Part shown: positions 1-7,782 of the stretch, piece after piece
How the letters are laid out: each line of letters opens with the position of its first letter
How positions within the stretch are numbered: position 1 is the stretch's first letter
From: Bacteroidales bacterium UBA4772
GTDB taxonomy: Bacteria > Bacteroidota > Bacteroidia > Bacteroidales > VadinHA17
Length of the DNA: 64,000 nt
Direction of reading: 5' to 3'
Assembly: GCA_002403305.1 (NCBI GenBank)
Contig: DHHM01000023.1
Location: 1-64,000, forward strand
Made by a program: the position numbers and the translations under genes
The notes under the pieces: model-generated
Told to the model about the DNA's origin: nothing
The model's database searches: none
Seen by the model: only the letters and a program-made list of their open reading frames with translations

Positions 1-93
1 AAAACAACCTCACCAGCAACAATCACCAATCAGGGAATGGATTGTTGGTAACAAATCCTATCACCCTCGAACCTTAATGCTGCCTACAGACAA

Positions 94-1305
94 GTGAGGC
101 GGAACAAAGGGGCAGGGGGAGTTGACAGGATGGATGTCGGGTCAATGAAAGACTATCTTGTCAGGGGAAAGGAGGAGTTGATAAGATCCATTGAGAGGGG
201 CAAATACCGTCCCAATCCGGTCCGGAGGGTAGAGATACCCAAAGAAAACGGGAAGAGTCGGGGGTTGGGTATCCCTACGGTAGTAGACAGGGTTATCCGG
301 CAGAGCATAGCGCAACAGCTGAGCTTGCTCTACGAGCCGGAGTTCTCCGCATGGAGTTTTGGTTTCAGGCCAAAGCGGAGCGCACACCAGGCACTTTGTA
401 AATGCCGGGATTACATCACTGAAGGTTATGTGTATGCAGTGGACATTGACCTCGAGAGTTTTTTTAACACGGTAAACCATAGCAAGCTGACAGAGGTACT
501 GTCACGCAAGGTTAAGGATGGGCGGGTTATCTCGCTCATCCATAAGTACCTCAATGCAGGAGTGATGAATGAAGGCAAATACGAGGAGACAACGGAGGGC
601 GTACCACAGGGAGGTCCGTTAAGTCCGGTTCTGAGCAATATACTGCTCAATGAGCTGGACAAGGAGCTTGAGAGACGTGGGCACAAGTATGTACGCTATG
701 CGGACGACATGGTCATTTTCTGCAGGAGCCTGCGGAGTGCCGAGCGCACTATGCAGAACATCATCCCCTTTATAGAGGGGAAGCTGTTTCTGAAAGTGAA
801 TCGGGACAAGAGTCAGGTTGCTCATGTCAGGGGCATCAAGTTCCTTGGCTACTCCTTTTATATTGCAAAAGGGGAGGGCAGACTGCGGATACATCCCAAA
901 AGTGTTGCCAGGATGAAAGCCCGTATCAAGGAACTGACATCAAGGAGCAACGGCTGGGGTAATGACCGGAGGAAGGAAGCACTGAGTCAGTACATTAAAG
1001 GCTGGGTGCAATACTTCAAGCTGGCAGACATGAAGAAGCTGCTGATTAAGGTTGATGAATGGTATCGCCGGAGGTTACGTATGGTTATCTGGAAACAATG
1101 GAAACGGATAAAGACCAAGATAGCTAACCTCGTTAAGCTGGGCGTTAAGAAACAAAAGGCTTACGAGTGGGCGAACACAAGGAAAGGCTATTGGCACATT
1201 GCAGGTAGTTATATCCTTGCCACGACTATTACCACAGAGCGTCTCCGCCTTGCTGGCTACGTCTTCTTATCGGACCACTTCATTAAGGTGAAAGTTGTAT
1301 CTTAG
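94..1305 (+). CDS. ltrA: Group II intron reverse transcriptase/maturase
   Basis: Intron-encoded protein of 403 residues counted from a GTG at 94. It helps the intron RNA fold and splice, and copies it into DNA. The RT domain covers roughly residues 10-235, with VPQGGPLSP near 170 and the catalytic YADD near 202. A group II maturase (X) domain follows at about 300-370 (GWVQYFKLAD, RKGYW). There is no C-terminal HNH nuclease. The reading frame is open upstream to base 52 and encodes residues (QILSPSNLNAAYRQV) that match the normal N-terminus of this family, so the true start is not 94. An in-frame TAA at 49-51 interrupts it just where relatives carry an acidic residue before QIL. Either translation begins at an unusual codon after 51, or the gene carries a nonsense mutation. 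Domain V begins 3 bases after the stop. Confidence 0.85.
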   Translation: MRRNKGAGGVDRMDVGSMKDYLVRGKEELIRSIERGKYRPNPVRRVEIPKENGKSRGLGIPTVVDRVIRQSIAQQLSLLYEPEFSAWSFGFRPKRSAHQALCKCRDYITEGYVYAVDIDLESFFNTVNHSKLTEVLSRKVKDGRVISLIHKYLNAGVMNEGKYEETTEGVPQGGPLSPVLSNILLNELDKELERRGHKYVRYADDMVIFCRSLRSAERTMQNIIPFIEGKLFLKVNRDKSQVAHVRGIKFLGYSFYIAKGEGRLRIHPKSVARMKARIKELTSRSNGWGNDRRKEALSQYIKGWVQYFKLADMKKLLIKVDEWYRRRLRMVIWKQWKRIKTKIANLVKLGVKKQKAYEWANTRKGYWHIAGSYILATTITTERLRLAGYVFLSDHFIKVKVVS

Positions 1306-1398
1306 GGAACCGCCGTATACGAGACCCGTATGTACGGTGGTGTGAGAGGTCGGAAAATGAAATAGGAGGAAACCTATTTCATTTTCCTCCTACTCGAT
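1306..1398 (+). ncRNA. Group II intron domains V and VI
   Basis: Domain V is read at 1309-1341. Its two arms (1309-1321 and 1327-1341) form 8 bp, a 2-nt bulge and 5 bp, closed by a loop of about 5 nt, which is the conserved catalytic hairpin geometry. GTGTGAGAGG follows at 1340-1349, a junction I recognise from many intron 3' ends. Domain VI is a near-perfect hairpin at about 1352-1386 (two 14-base arms around a 6-base loop), with a short basal stem and a candidate branch-point A in the CTACTC strand. The intron ends at 1398 in AT, fitting the 3' terminal AY rule. The pairing was done by eye. Confidence 0.75.
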
Positions 1399-1406
1399 TG
1401 CAGTCG

Positions 1407-1541
1407 TCACCGGCTTCGCCTGAACCTGTTTCGGTCATCGCGCCTTGACCTGATCCTGTCGGTGCGGCGTTTCATGATCATGTAGACGATGATCAGCGCC
1501 ACAATCACCGTACCTATAATTATGATATCCCGCTGTATCAT
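1407..1541 (-). CDS. Small single-pass membrane peptide (44 aa)
   Basis: A short ATG-started frame encodes 44 residues: a hydrophobic helix at about 5-23 (IIIIGTVIVALIIVYMIM) followed by a very basic tail of about 20 residues rich in Arg (KRR, SRR, FRRSR). The start is 6 bases after the stop of the LolA-like gene, so it looks like the last gene of the ftsK-lolA run. The pattern of one TM helix plus an Arg-rich cytoplasmic tail is non-random, and the stop falls just before the intron 3' end. I do not recognise a family. It could be a small membrane regulator or a chance frame. Conservation downstream of lolA in related genomes would decide. Confidence 0.5.
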   Translation of the reverse strand: MIQRDIIIIGTVIVALIIVYMIMKRRTDRIRSRRDDRNRFRRSR

Positions 1542-1547
1542 TTGTCC

Positions 1548-2183
1548 CTAACGCATGTCAATCACATCCACCCCCTTATGATCGGCAGGGTCAAATGTAA
1601 AATAGTTGGATGGCGGGCGGAAGGAGAGGTCAAAACTGTCAGCTGTAAGCGTAACGGTTATTCCATCCTTGGTCCTGTATTCCGCTGACCTGAGAACGTG
1701 CCCAGACTTGCCTATCCTGAGCCTGATACGCACCAGGTTATTGTCAATTTCTTCGGGATAGAGGTCAACGACCCATTCAGTGGCGCTCTGTTCAAGGAGC
1801 CTCACCTTGTACCCCTCCTCGTACATGGTGAAGAGGAGTGACGGTTTTGAAATGAATGAGTCTTCGTATGGGTCAGGCTCCGTGATTGTTACTTCAACGA
1901 TATCCGGCAGATAACTCCATACAGCTTTGCCGTCGGCCCATATCTCGTTCTCGGGCAGGGTGATCCTGTACCTGTCTCCCGCTATCACCGCCGTTCCTGT
2001 AAGGGTTGTTATGTCGCCTTCACGGCTGTCGTTGGTGATAACGGTAAAATCTATCTTCACCGACGGTGCCGATTTGGCCTTTTTGCTGAACTCGGAAAGC
2101 ACCCTGACCGCCTCCGGGTCCTTCTGTGCGGCAGCCGTCAGTGCTGCCATCGCGACCAGCAGTATGAGTCCTGTTTTCTTCAT
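1548..2183 (-). CDS. lolA: LolA-like outer membrane lipoprotein carrier
   Basis: Periplasmic protein expected to shuttle lipoproteins from the inner membrane to the outer membrane. The start is taken at the ATG of MKKTG, one base after the ftsK stop. An upstream ATG at 2204 would overlap ftsK and precede the signal peptide. Residues 1-19 form a signal peptide ending in ALTAAAQ. The mature part (about 190 residues) has the LolA/LppX half-barrel look: alternating beta strands (DFTVITND, TLTGTAVIAGDRYRITLP), IWADGKAVWSYLP, then a C-terminal VTLTADSFDLSF and FTFDP. Tight spacing indicates cotranscription with ftsK, a pairing common in Bacteroidota. Family assignment is fairly firm; the specific cargo is not known. 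Confidence 0.8.
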   Translation of the reverse strand: MKKTGLILLVAMAALTAAAQKDPEAVRVLSEFSKKAKSAPSVKIDFTVITNDSREGDITTLTGTAVIAGDRYRITLPENEIWADGKAVWSYLPDIVEVTITEPDPYEDSFISKPSLLFTMYEEGYKVRLLEQSATEWVVDLYPEEIDNNLVRIRLRIGKSGHVLRSAEYRTKDGITVTLTADSFDLSFRPPSNYFTFDPADHKGVDVIDMR

Positions 2184-2184
2184 A

Positions 2185-4566
2185 TTATGAGTTCTGCTCA
2201 TCAAGGCTCTTCAAAATCCGTTCCAAAGTCTGGGGATCCCGGACTATGACTTCGCGTGCCTTGCTTCCCTCGAACGGTCCGACGATGCCTGCAGCCTCAA
2301 GCTGGTCGATGATACGGCCGGCGCGGTTGTATCCAAGCTGCATCCTTCTCTGGATAAGCGATGTTGAACCCTGCTGATGCTGAACCACCAGTCTGGCAGC
2401 CTCATCAAAGAGCGGGTCGCGTTTCTTCAGGTCTACCTCCCTGTTTCCGTTGTCGGCATCATCATCACCGACATATTCCGGAAGATGCATTGCATCGGGA
2501 TAGCCCTGCTGTGATCCAATGAACTCGGTCACCTCCTCTATCTCAGGGGTGTCAATGAAGGCGCACTGCACCCGTATCGGTTCACCGCCGCGGGAGATGA
2601 GAGCGTCGCCTCTTCCCACCAGCCTGTCGGCACCGGTAGTGTCGAGGATGGTGCGGGAGTCGACGCCGGAGAAGACCCTGAAGGCGATGCGAGAGGGGAA
2701 GTTGGCCTTTATGAAACCTGTTATGATGCTTACCGAGGGTCTCTGGGTGGAAATGATGAGGTGGATGCCGACAGCCCTGGAGAGCTGGGCCAGCCTGCCT
2801 ATCGGTGCCTCAACATCACGCCCCGAGGTCATTATCAGGTCGGCGAACTCATCTATTATGAGTACGATGTAAGGCATGAAGTCGTGCCCCTTCTCGGGGT
2901 TGAGCCTTCGGGAGATGAACTTCTCGTTGTATTCCTTTATGTTCCTTGTCTGCGACAGCTTGAGCAGGTCAAGGCGGTGGTCCATGAGTATGCAGAGCGA
3001 ATTGAGGGTGTTGATCACCTTCTTGGTGTCAGTGACAATGGCATCTTCCTCATCGGGCAGCTTGGCAAGGAAGTGGCGCTCTATCTTTGCGTAGAGCGGC
3101 AGCTCGACCCTCTTGGGGTCTATAAGCACAAGCTTCAGCTCCGAAGGGTGCTTCTTGTAGAGCATCGAGGTGATGATAGCATTAAGTCCTACCGACTTAC
3201 CCTGACCGGTGGCTCCTGCTACAAGCAGGTGAGGCATGGTGGTGAGGTCAATGATAAACGGGTCGTTGGTGATAGTTCGCCCCAACGCCAGTGGAAGCTC
3301 GTAATCGGAGTGGCTGAACTCCCGTGAGGAGATCAGTCCTTTCATCGACACCGTCTCCGGCTTCTTGTTGGGCACCTCAATACCCACCGTGCCCCTTCCG
3401 GGTATGGGAGCGATTATCCTGATTCCCAGGGCTGAGAGGCTGAGGGCTATATCGTTGTCGAGCGATTTGATACGGTGAATCTTTACACCCCTGTCGGGCA
3501 CCACCTCGTAAAGGGTGACGGTGGGTCCTACAGTGGCAGAGATCTGCCTGATGGTTATCTTATGGTCAGAGAGGGTCTTGGTGATGATCTCCTTGTTGGC
3601 GTTGACCTCGTCAGTAGTAGTGGTTCCCGTGCTCCGGTAGTCGCGCAGCAGAGCCAGCGTGGGGAACTTGTACCGCGGCAGGGAGAGACGGGGATCAAAG
3701 GGTGGAAGGTCGATTACCGGTTCATCGTCGTCGACCGGCTCCACCGACACCGTTTTTTTGTTGCCACCGATGACATTCACAATGGGTCTCTCTTCCAGCA
3801 CCTCCGGCGGCCTGTAAAAGTCATCGATGGGGTCGGTCTCCTCTTCTTCTCCCCTGAGAGGCTCATCCTCAACCGACGGGTAGTTCTCTTCCGGTGCCAC
3901 CCTGGCCTCTTCCGTGACTATGTTTTTCTTCCTCCCTTCGCCGGAGAAGGCTGAGGCTCCTGCCCTGGCAAATGAGGCAATAGGTTTCCTGAGGGTCTGA
4001 GGGCTGACCTGAAGGGCGAATATAAGGTAAGCTACCGTGATTATCAGAAGGGCAGCACCGGTGCCTACCTTTCCCAGGATATCATTCATCCTGCTTGCCA
4101 CGATATACCCGATCTCGCCTCCGGGACCGGAACCGAGGAATGTCGACTGACCGGCAACGAAACCAAGTATTGCTGAGACCAGCACGGTGGCCAGAAGAAA
4201 GCGGAGTATATTCCTGCCGAGCCGGAAATATTTGACCCTGAGCAGGGCAAGGCCTATGGCGCCAATTATCAGAGGGAGAAAGAATGATCCCAATCCGAAG
4301 CCGTTGTAGATGAAGTAGTGACTGATCTTAAATCCTGCCTTGCCGCCCCAGTTCCTGTAGGCGTACGAAGCGTCTTCAGGCTGAGGTCCCAGTGAGCTCT
4401 GGTCCGCCGTTCCTGTCATGACATAGGAGATGAATACGACCAGCATATAGAGAGCAAAGACAAGCAGAACAAGACCTGCAATGAACCTCAGGTTCTCCCC
4501 TGACGGGTTGCTGGCAGGACTTTTCTTCCTGGATGACGAACCGTTGTTTTTCTTCTGTTTGCCCAT
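2185..4566 (-). CDS. ftsK: DNA translocase FtsK/SpoIIIE
   Basis: Septum-located ATP-driven DNA pump that clears and resolves chromosome ends at division. The start is chosen at MGKQKKN; the frame extends 17 codons further, but those precede the basic cytoplasmic N-terminus. About 793 residues. Four membrane segments lie at about 25-200, followed by an acidic/proline linker (about 210-310), then the motor: Walker A GATGQGKS near 450, Walker B LIIDEFADL near 567, the STQRPSV element, and the DNA-reading gamma winged helix near 730-793 (LIQRRMQLGYNRAGRIIDQLE). Length and order are typical of the phylum. A TACCTTTG element lies about 50 bases upstream. It is followed after one base by the LolA-like gene. 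Confidence 0.95.
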   Translation of the reverse strand: MGKQKKNNGSSSRKKSPASNPSGENLRFIAGLVLLVFALYMLVVFISYVMTGTADQSSLGPQPEDASYAYRNWGGKAGFKISHYFIYNGFGLGSFFLPLIIGAIGLALLRVKYFRLGRNILRFLLATVLVSAILGFVAGQSTFLGSGPGGEIGYIVASRMNDILGKVGTGAALLIITVAYLIFALQVSPQTLRKPIASFARAGASAFSGEGRKKNIVTEEARVAPEENYPSVEDEPLRGEEEETDPIDDFYRPPEVLEERPIVNVIGGNKKTVSVEPVDDDEPVIDLPPFDPRLSLPRYKFPTLALLRDYRSTGTTTTDEVNANKEIITKTLSDHKITIRQISATVGPTVTLYEVVPDRGVKIHRIKSLDNDIALSLSALGIRIIAPIPGRGTVGIEVPNKKPETVSMKGLISSREFSHSDYELPLALGRTITNDPFIIDLTTMPHLLVAGATGQGKSVGLNAIITSMLYKKHPSELKLVLIDPKRVELPLYAKIERHFLAKLPDEEDAIVTDTKKVINTLNSLCILMDHRLDLLKLSQTRNIKEYNEKFISRRLNPEKGHDFMPYIVLIIDEFADLIMTSGRDVEAPIGRLAQLSRAVGIHLIISTQRPSVSIITGFIKANFPSRIAFRVFSGVDSRTILDTTGADRLVGRGDALISRGGEPIRVQCAFIDTPEIEEVTEFIGSQQGYPDAMHLPEYVGDDDADNGNREVDLKKRDPLFDEAARLVVQHQQGSTSLIQRRMQLGYNRAGRIIDQLEAAGIVGPFEGSKAREVIVRDPQTLERILKSLDEQNS

Positions 4567-4614
4567 AAAGCAGCAAGGGTGTTTCTGATCCTCAGAGACC
4601 TGTAAAATGAATAG

Positions 4615-4622
4615 CAAAGGTA
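4615..4622 (-). promoter_or_regulatory. Candidate ftsK promoter -7 element
   Basis: Read on the minus strand the octamer is TACCTTTG, an exact match to the Bacteroidota -7 consensus TAnnTTTG. It lies 48 bases before the chosen ftsK start. No clear TTTG is seen at the expected -33 spacing (the nearest lies 32 bases away), so only the -7 half is supported. Confidence 0.4.
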
Positions 4623-4653
4623 AAAAAAATGATTGAGCCGGAGATCAATATTT

Positions 4654-5343
4654 TCAAAAGGAGATCATTTTGAGAATAAGAGCATTCAGGAAACCGGCAG
4701 GCACCTTTTTATAGTTGCTCTTCTTTTCGAACTCCCTGTCGGGAATATCTTTCCTGAGTACCTCATCAGCCGTGAACTGCAGCTCTGCATCGCCAATAAT
4801 GTAAAAGAAGTCCATCAGCACTCCGTCAACATCCCGGTAGGGAGTCATACGGTTAGGATTCTCCGCTTTAATCTCACAGGTATACCAGATATGCCTGGTG
4901 CTCCCGGAACCGGGGATATCTACCCTGGCCTGGCGGCAGTTGAAGCCGCATATTACAGATCTCCTTCCTGTGTTGTGCACCGTCATTCCTTCCATGGCAG
5001 AAAACCCGGGCTGAATGTCTCTGTAGTTGCCTTCAAAATAGTACTTGAAGCTGAGCAGGTTAAGATAAGTGTCATAGATGTTCTCCCTGGGGTTGATAAC
5101 AGTGGTGATGCCTGTGTTTCCGATAGCTGCTTTGAGGCTTGTACTGATGAGGTCACCCTTAAAGGCTATCACAAGCTCCTTCGGCAGCAGGTCGCTGGAC
5201 AGAGATGAGGGATTGCTGACATACTTGATATTATACCATATCTCGCCCTCTCTCATGTTTTTATACCCCGCATCTCCCCTGCAGGAGGCAAGCAGGAGAA
5301 TAATGATCAGCAAGGGGATATTAAGGGGAGGGCAATACTTCAC
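4654..5343 (-). CDS. Lipoprotein of unknown function (DUF4412-like)
   Basis: A 229-residue protein with a type II signal peptide: a hydrophobic stretch followed by the lipobox LLASC, so Cys21 is the likely lipidated residue. The rest is soluble and beta-rich. GEIWYNIKYVSN, DLISTSLKAAIGNTGITTVINP and a C-terminal two-Lys region resemble periplasmic lipoproteins of the DUF4412 type, which are common in this phylum, but I cannot confirm the family. Two Cys (VICGFNCRQA, near 133-137) could form a disulphide. It lies 88 bases before ftsK on the same strand with a separate promoter element between, so it is probably its own unit. Confidence 0.6.
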   Translation of the reverse strand: MKYCPPLNIPLLIIILLLASCRGDAGYKNMREGEIWYNIKYVSNPSSLSSDLLPKELVIAFKGDLISTSLKAAIGNTGITTVINPRENIYDTYLNLLSFKYYFEGNYRDIQPGFSAMEGMTVHNTGRRSVICGFNCRQARVDIPGSGSTRHIWYTCEIKAENPNRMTPYRDVDGVLMDFFYIIGDAELQFTADEVLRKDIPDREFEKKSNYKKVPAGFLNALILKMISF

Positions 5344-5532
5344 TTAAAACTGTTTGGGTGTAAATGTAGTAATTCTGTTACAGATTTCGTCCCTCTCCTT
5401 TAATATGGGGTCAAATTGGCCCTTTTGTCTGCGAAGTAATTTTTGTTATGATTAATTTCATACGATTAAGAATTCTTTTATTGGTCAATCGGATCTTGCT
5501 TGAAATATTAAAATCATACTCTTTTGTGAGTT

Positions 5533-5546
5533 CCTGCATATGCAGG
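5533..5546. promoter_or_regulatory. Perfect 14-bp palindrome upstream of arcC, candidate operator
   Basis: CCTGCATATGCAGG is a perfect palindrome lying 15 bases upstream of the TAGCTTTG -7 element of the carbamate kinase gene, that is, over the -33 region where a regulator would block or recruit RNA polymerase. It does not look like an ArgR box. The rest of the 251-base gap 5344-5594 is AT-rich and shows no coding potential. Confidence 0.4.
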
Positions 5547-5561
5547 TTTCATTTAATATTT

Positions 5562-5569
5562 TAGCTTTG
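5562..5569 (+). promoter_or_regulatory. Candidate arcC promoter -7 element
   Basis: TAGCTTTG matches TAnnTTTG exactly and lies 25 bases before the arcC ATG. No TTTG is present at the -33 position, which is instead occupied by the palindrome at 5533-5546. That fits a regulated promoter but is only inferred. Confidence 0.5.
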
Positions 5570-5594
5570 TCACAGTGCTACACACATAAAAGCA

Positions 5595-6551
5595 ATGAGT
5601 AAGAAACTTGCAGTTATCGCCCTCGGGGGCAACGCACTTCTCAGGGGTGACCAGGTGGGGACAATTGAGGAGCAGGAGCAGAATACGACTGACACTCTTG
5701 AGAACCTGATATATTTAATAAAGGAAGGATATGACCTGGTCATAACGCACGGAAACGGCCCACAGGTTGGTAACATACTCATGCGCAATGATGCCGGGGA
5801 GCTGATGTACGGTATTGCTCAGATGCCCATTGACATATGCGTGGCTGACTCCCAGGGAGGCATAGGTTATATGATTGAACGGATGTTCAAGAATGTGCTT
5901 AACAGGCACGGCATCAACAAGAACGTCGTATGCCTGGTCACTACCGTGGTGGTCGACAAGGATGATCCTGCCTTCAGCGATCCGCAGAAGAGGGTGGGCA
6001 AGATCTACAACAGGGAGCAGGCCGAGGAGCTTGCCAGGGAAAAGGAATGGGTCTTCAAGGAGGAGGTAAAGGCTGAAGGAGGATTCCGCAGGGTGGTGCC
6101 ATCACCAAAGCCTGTGGATGTGATGAACCATGACCTTATCCGCGAACTTGCCGGCAGGGGTAATATCGTCATCGCGGCCGGAGGTGGAGGCGTTCCTGTC
6201 TATATCGACGAGAAGAACGATGTCAGACCCGCCGAGGCAGTCATCGACAAAGATCTTGCCTCAGCACTGCTCGCCTCGAAGATAGGGGCGGATGAGTTCT
6301 ACATCCTGACGGATGTTCCATATGTATATATCAATTACAAGCAGCCTGACGAGGAGATCAAGGAGTTCCTTAACTACAGTGATGCAATGAAGTATCTCAA
6401 TGAGGGACATTTCTCGAAGGGGAGCATGGCTCCGAAGATAGAGGCCTGCCTGAGCTTCATCCGTGCCGGCGGAAGCAAGAGCATCATCACCGAGGCCTTT
6501 AAGCTGGAGGATAAACGGTATGGGACAAAGATAACGATGGAGTATGATTAG
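5595..6551 (+). CDS. arcC: Carbamate kinase
   Basis: Cytosolic enzyme that transfers phosphate from carbamoyl phosphate to ADP, giving ATP, CO2 and ammonia. The 318 residues match the usual family length (about 310). Recognisable parts are the N-terminal ALGGNALL phosphate loop (8-15), THGNGPQVGN (about 52-61), a central variable subdomain with KPVDVM, IAAGGGGVPV near 195, and the C-terminal FSKGSMAPKIEA with SIITE. It is followed on the same strand by ornithine carbamoyltransferase, the partner reaction in the arginine deiminase/citrulline route. No arginine deiminase is in the window, so citrulline or carbamoyl phosphate from elsewhere may be the source. The 228-base gap to the next gene is filled by heptamer repeats. 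Confidence 0.93.
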   Translation: MSKKLAVIALGGNALLRGDQVGTIEEQEQNTTDTLENLIYLIKEGYDLVITHGNGPQVGNILMRNDAGELMYGIAQMPIDICVADSQGGIGYMIERMFKNVLNRHGINKNVVCLVTTVVVDKDDPAFSDPQKRVGKIYNREQAEELAREKEWVFKEEVKAEGGFRRVVPSPKPVDVMNHDLIRELAGRGNIVIAAGGGGVPVYIDEKNDVRPAEAVIDKDLASALLASKIGADEFYILTDVPYVYINYKQPDEEIKEFLNYSDAMKYLNEGHFSKGSMAPKIEACLSFIRAGGSKSIITEAFKLEDKRYGTKITMEYD

Positions 6552-6770
6552 GCAGTCTTCAGTCGGCAGTCAAAAATAGATAATAGGCCATATGCCTTCA
6601 AGTATTGTAGAAGGCAGTCGGCCACCTTCGCCACCTCCTTCGCTTAAGCTACGGAGCTCGAAGAAGGCTACGGTGGCTAAAAGCAATAGGCAGCAGTGGT
6701 CTCAACAACGAAATCGCAAATCGCAAATCGCAAATCGCAAATCGCAAATCGCAAATCGCAAATCGCAAAT
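6552..6770. repeat. Composite heptamer-repeat element, copy 1 (arcC-argF gap)
   Basis: Starting one base after the arcC stop there are three imperfect CAGTCNN heptamers (6553-6573). A 28-base core follows (6584-6611, beginning TAGGCC and ending ATTGTAGA), then an imperfect inverted repeat (6621-6677, GCCACC to GGTGGC). Last come eight perfect tandem copies of AAATCGC (6711-6766) plus a partial AAAT, ending 10 bases before the argF start. The core and both heptamer types recur at 7783-7900. The element fills nearly the whole gap. It is not CRISPR: the unit is 7 bp with no spacers. Confidence 0.85.
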
Positions 6771-6779
6771 AACAGGGAT

Positions 6780-7781
6780 ATGGCTTACAATTTAAGAAAC
6801 CGCAGCTTCCTCAAGCTGCTCGACTTTACACCGGAGGAGATAAAATTTCTCCTTGACCTCTCCTTTGATCTCAAGAAGGCAAAATATACCGGAACAGAGA
6901 GGCAGAGGCTCACCGGCAAGAATATCGCGCTGATATTCGAGAAGACATCCACCCGCACCCGTTGTGCCTTTGAGGTGGCAGCGTTTGATCAGGGTGCCCA
7001 CGTGACCTACCTGGGTCCGTCAGGCTCACAGATAGGGCACAAGGAGTCGATGAAGGATACTGCCCGCGTGCTGGGCAGGATGTATGACGGCATCGAGTAC
7101 CGGGGCTACGGCCAGCAGATTGTTGAAGAGCTGGCAGCTTATGCCGGAGTTCCGGTCTGGAACGGGCTGACAGACGAGTTTCATCCGACACAGATCCTCG
7201 CTGACTTCATGACCATGATGGAGCACTGTGACAAGCCCCTGAACAAGATCAGCTTCTGCTACCTTGGCGATGCCCGCAACAACATGGGTAACTCGCTGAT
7301 GGTGGGTGCAGCCAAGATGGGCATGGACTTCCGTGCTGCGGCTCCCGCAGCATGCCAGCCGTCGGCTGAGCTGGTGCAGCAGTGCCGCGGGATAGCACGG
7401 GAGACAGGAGCAAAGATCACTCTTACCGAGACCGTGGCCGACGCTGTCAGGGATGTTGATTTCCTCTATACGGATGTGTGGGTCTCCATGGGTGAGCCGG
7501 AGGCGGTATGGGAGGAGAGGATTAAACTACTGAAGCCCTACCAGGTAAACGGCGAAGTGATCATCCTGACCGGTAATCCGAAGGTCAAATTTCTCCACTG
7601 CCTGCCTGCTTTCCACAACAGGGAGACGAAGATGGGAGAGGAGATCTTTAAAAAATATGGTCTCGATGGCATGGAGGTAACGGAAGAGGTGTTTGAATCG
7701 CACCATTCGATTGTGTTTGACGAGGCCGAGAACCGGATGCACACCATCAAGGCAGTGATGGTGGCAACGCTGGGTGCATAA
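6780..7781 (+). CDS. argF: Ornithine carbamoyltransferase
   Basis: Transfers a carbamoyl group between carbamoyl phosphate and ornithine to give citrulline, or runs in reverse in catabolism. The start is set at the ATG of MAYNLRNRS; a longer frame would translate the AAATCGC repeats. 333 residues, the normal length. Carbamoyl-phosphate loop STRTR is at 57-61, HPTQ at about 134, the ornithine-specific SMGE loop at about 237 and HCLPA at about 273. SMGE and HCLP mark true ornithine substrate use rather than the N-succinyl- or N-acetyl-ornithine enzymes often used for biosynthesis in this phylum. Pairing with carbamate kinase therefore suggests a catabolic arcB role, which is inference. Repeat composites border it on both sides. 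Confidence 0.93.
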   Translation: MAYNLRNRSFLKLLDFTPEEIKFLLDLSFDLKKAKYTGTERQRLTGKNIALIFEKTSTRTRCAFEVAAFDQGAHVTYLGPSGSQIGHKESMKDTARVLGRMYDGIEYRGYGQQIVEELAAYAGVPVWNGLTDEFHPTQILADFMTMMEHCDKPLNKISFCYLGDARNNMGNSLMVGAAKMGMDFRAAAPAACQPSAELVQQCRGIARETGAKITLTETVADAVRDVDFLYTDVWVSMGEPEAVWEERIKLLKPYQVNGEVIILTGNPKVKFLHCLPAFHNRETKMGEEIFKKYGLDGMEVTEEVFESHHSIVFDEAENRMHTIKAVMVATLGA

Positions 7782-7782
7782 C

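Larger units (their letters stand above)
1..1398 (+). mobile_element. Group II intron, 3' portion (5' end lies before the window)
   Basis: The segment holds an intron-encoded reverse transcriptase followed directly by a recognisable domain V and domain VI and a typical 3' boundary ending in ACTCGAT at 1398. The 5' ribozyme domains (I to III) are not visible and must lie upstream of base 1. The element is oriented opposite to the ftsK-lolA run and ends 8 bases past the stop codon of the small membrane peptide gene at 1407-1541. This is a retro-element that splices its RNA and reinserts by target-primed reverse transcription. No HNH endonuclease domain is present, so mobility would rely on the RT/maturase alone. 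Confidence 0.85.

Noticed and set aside
2761..3327. 188-codon plus-strand frame opposite the ftsK motor
   Set aside because: Lies inside the conserved ATPase region of ftsK and has no similarity to a known protein.
6711..6770. AAATCGC tandem array as a possible CRISPR
   Set aside because: The unit is 7 bp, contiguous and identical, with no spacers or cas genes. It is a microsatellite-like repeat.
6696..6779. N-terminal extension of the ornithine carbamoyltransferase
   Set aside because: The extra 28 codons translate the 7-bp repeat array. The family N-terminus begins at MAYNLRN, so the start at 6780 is used.
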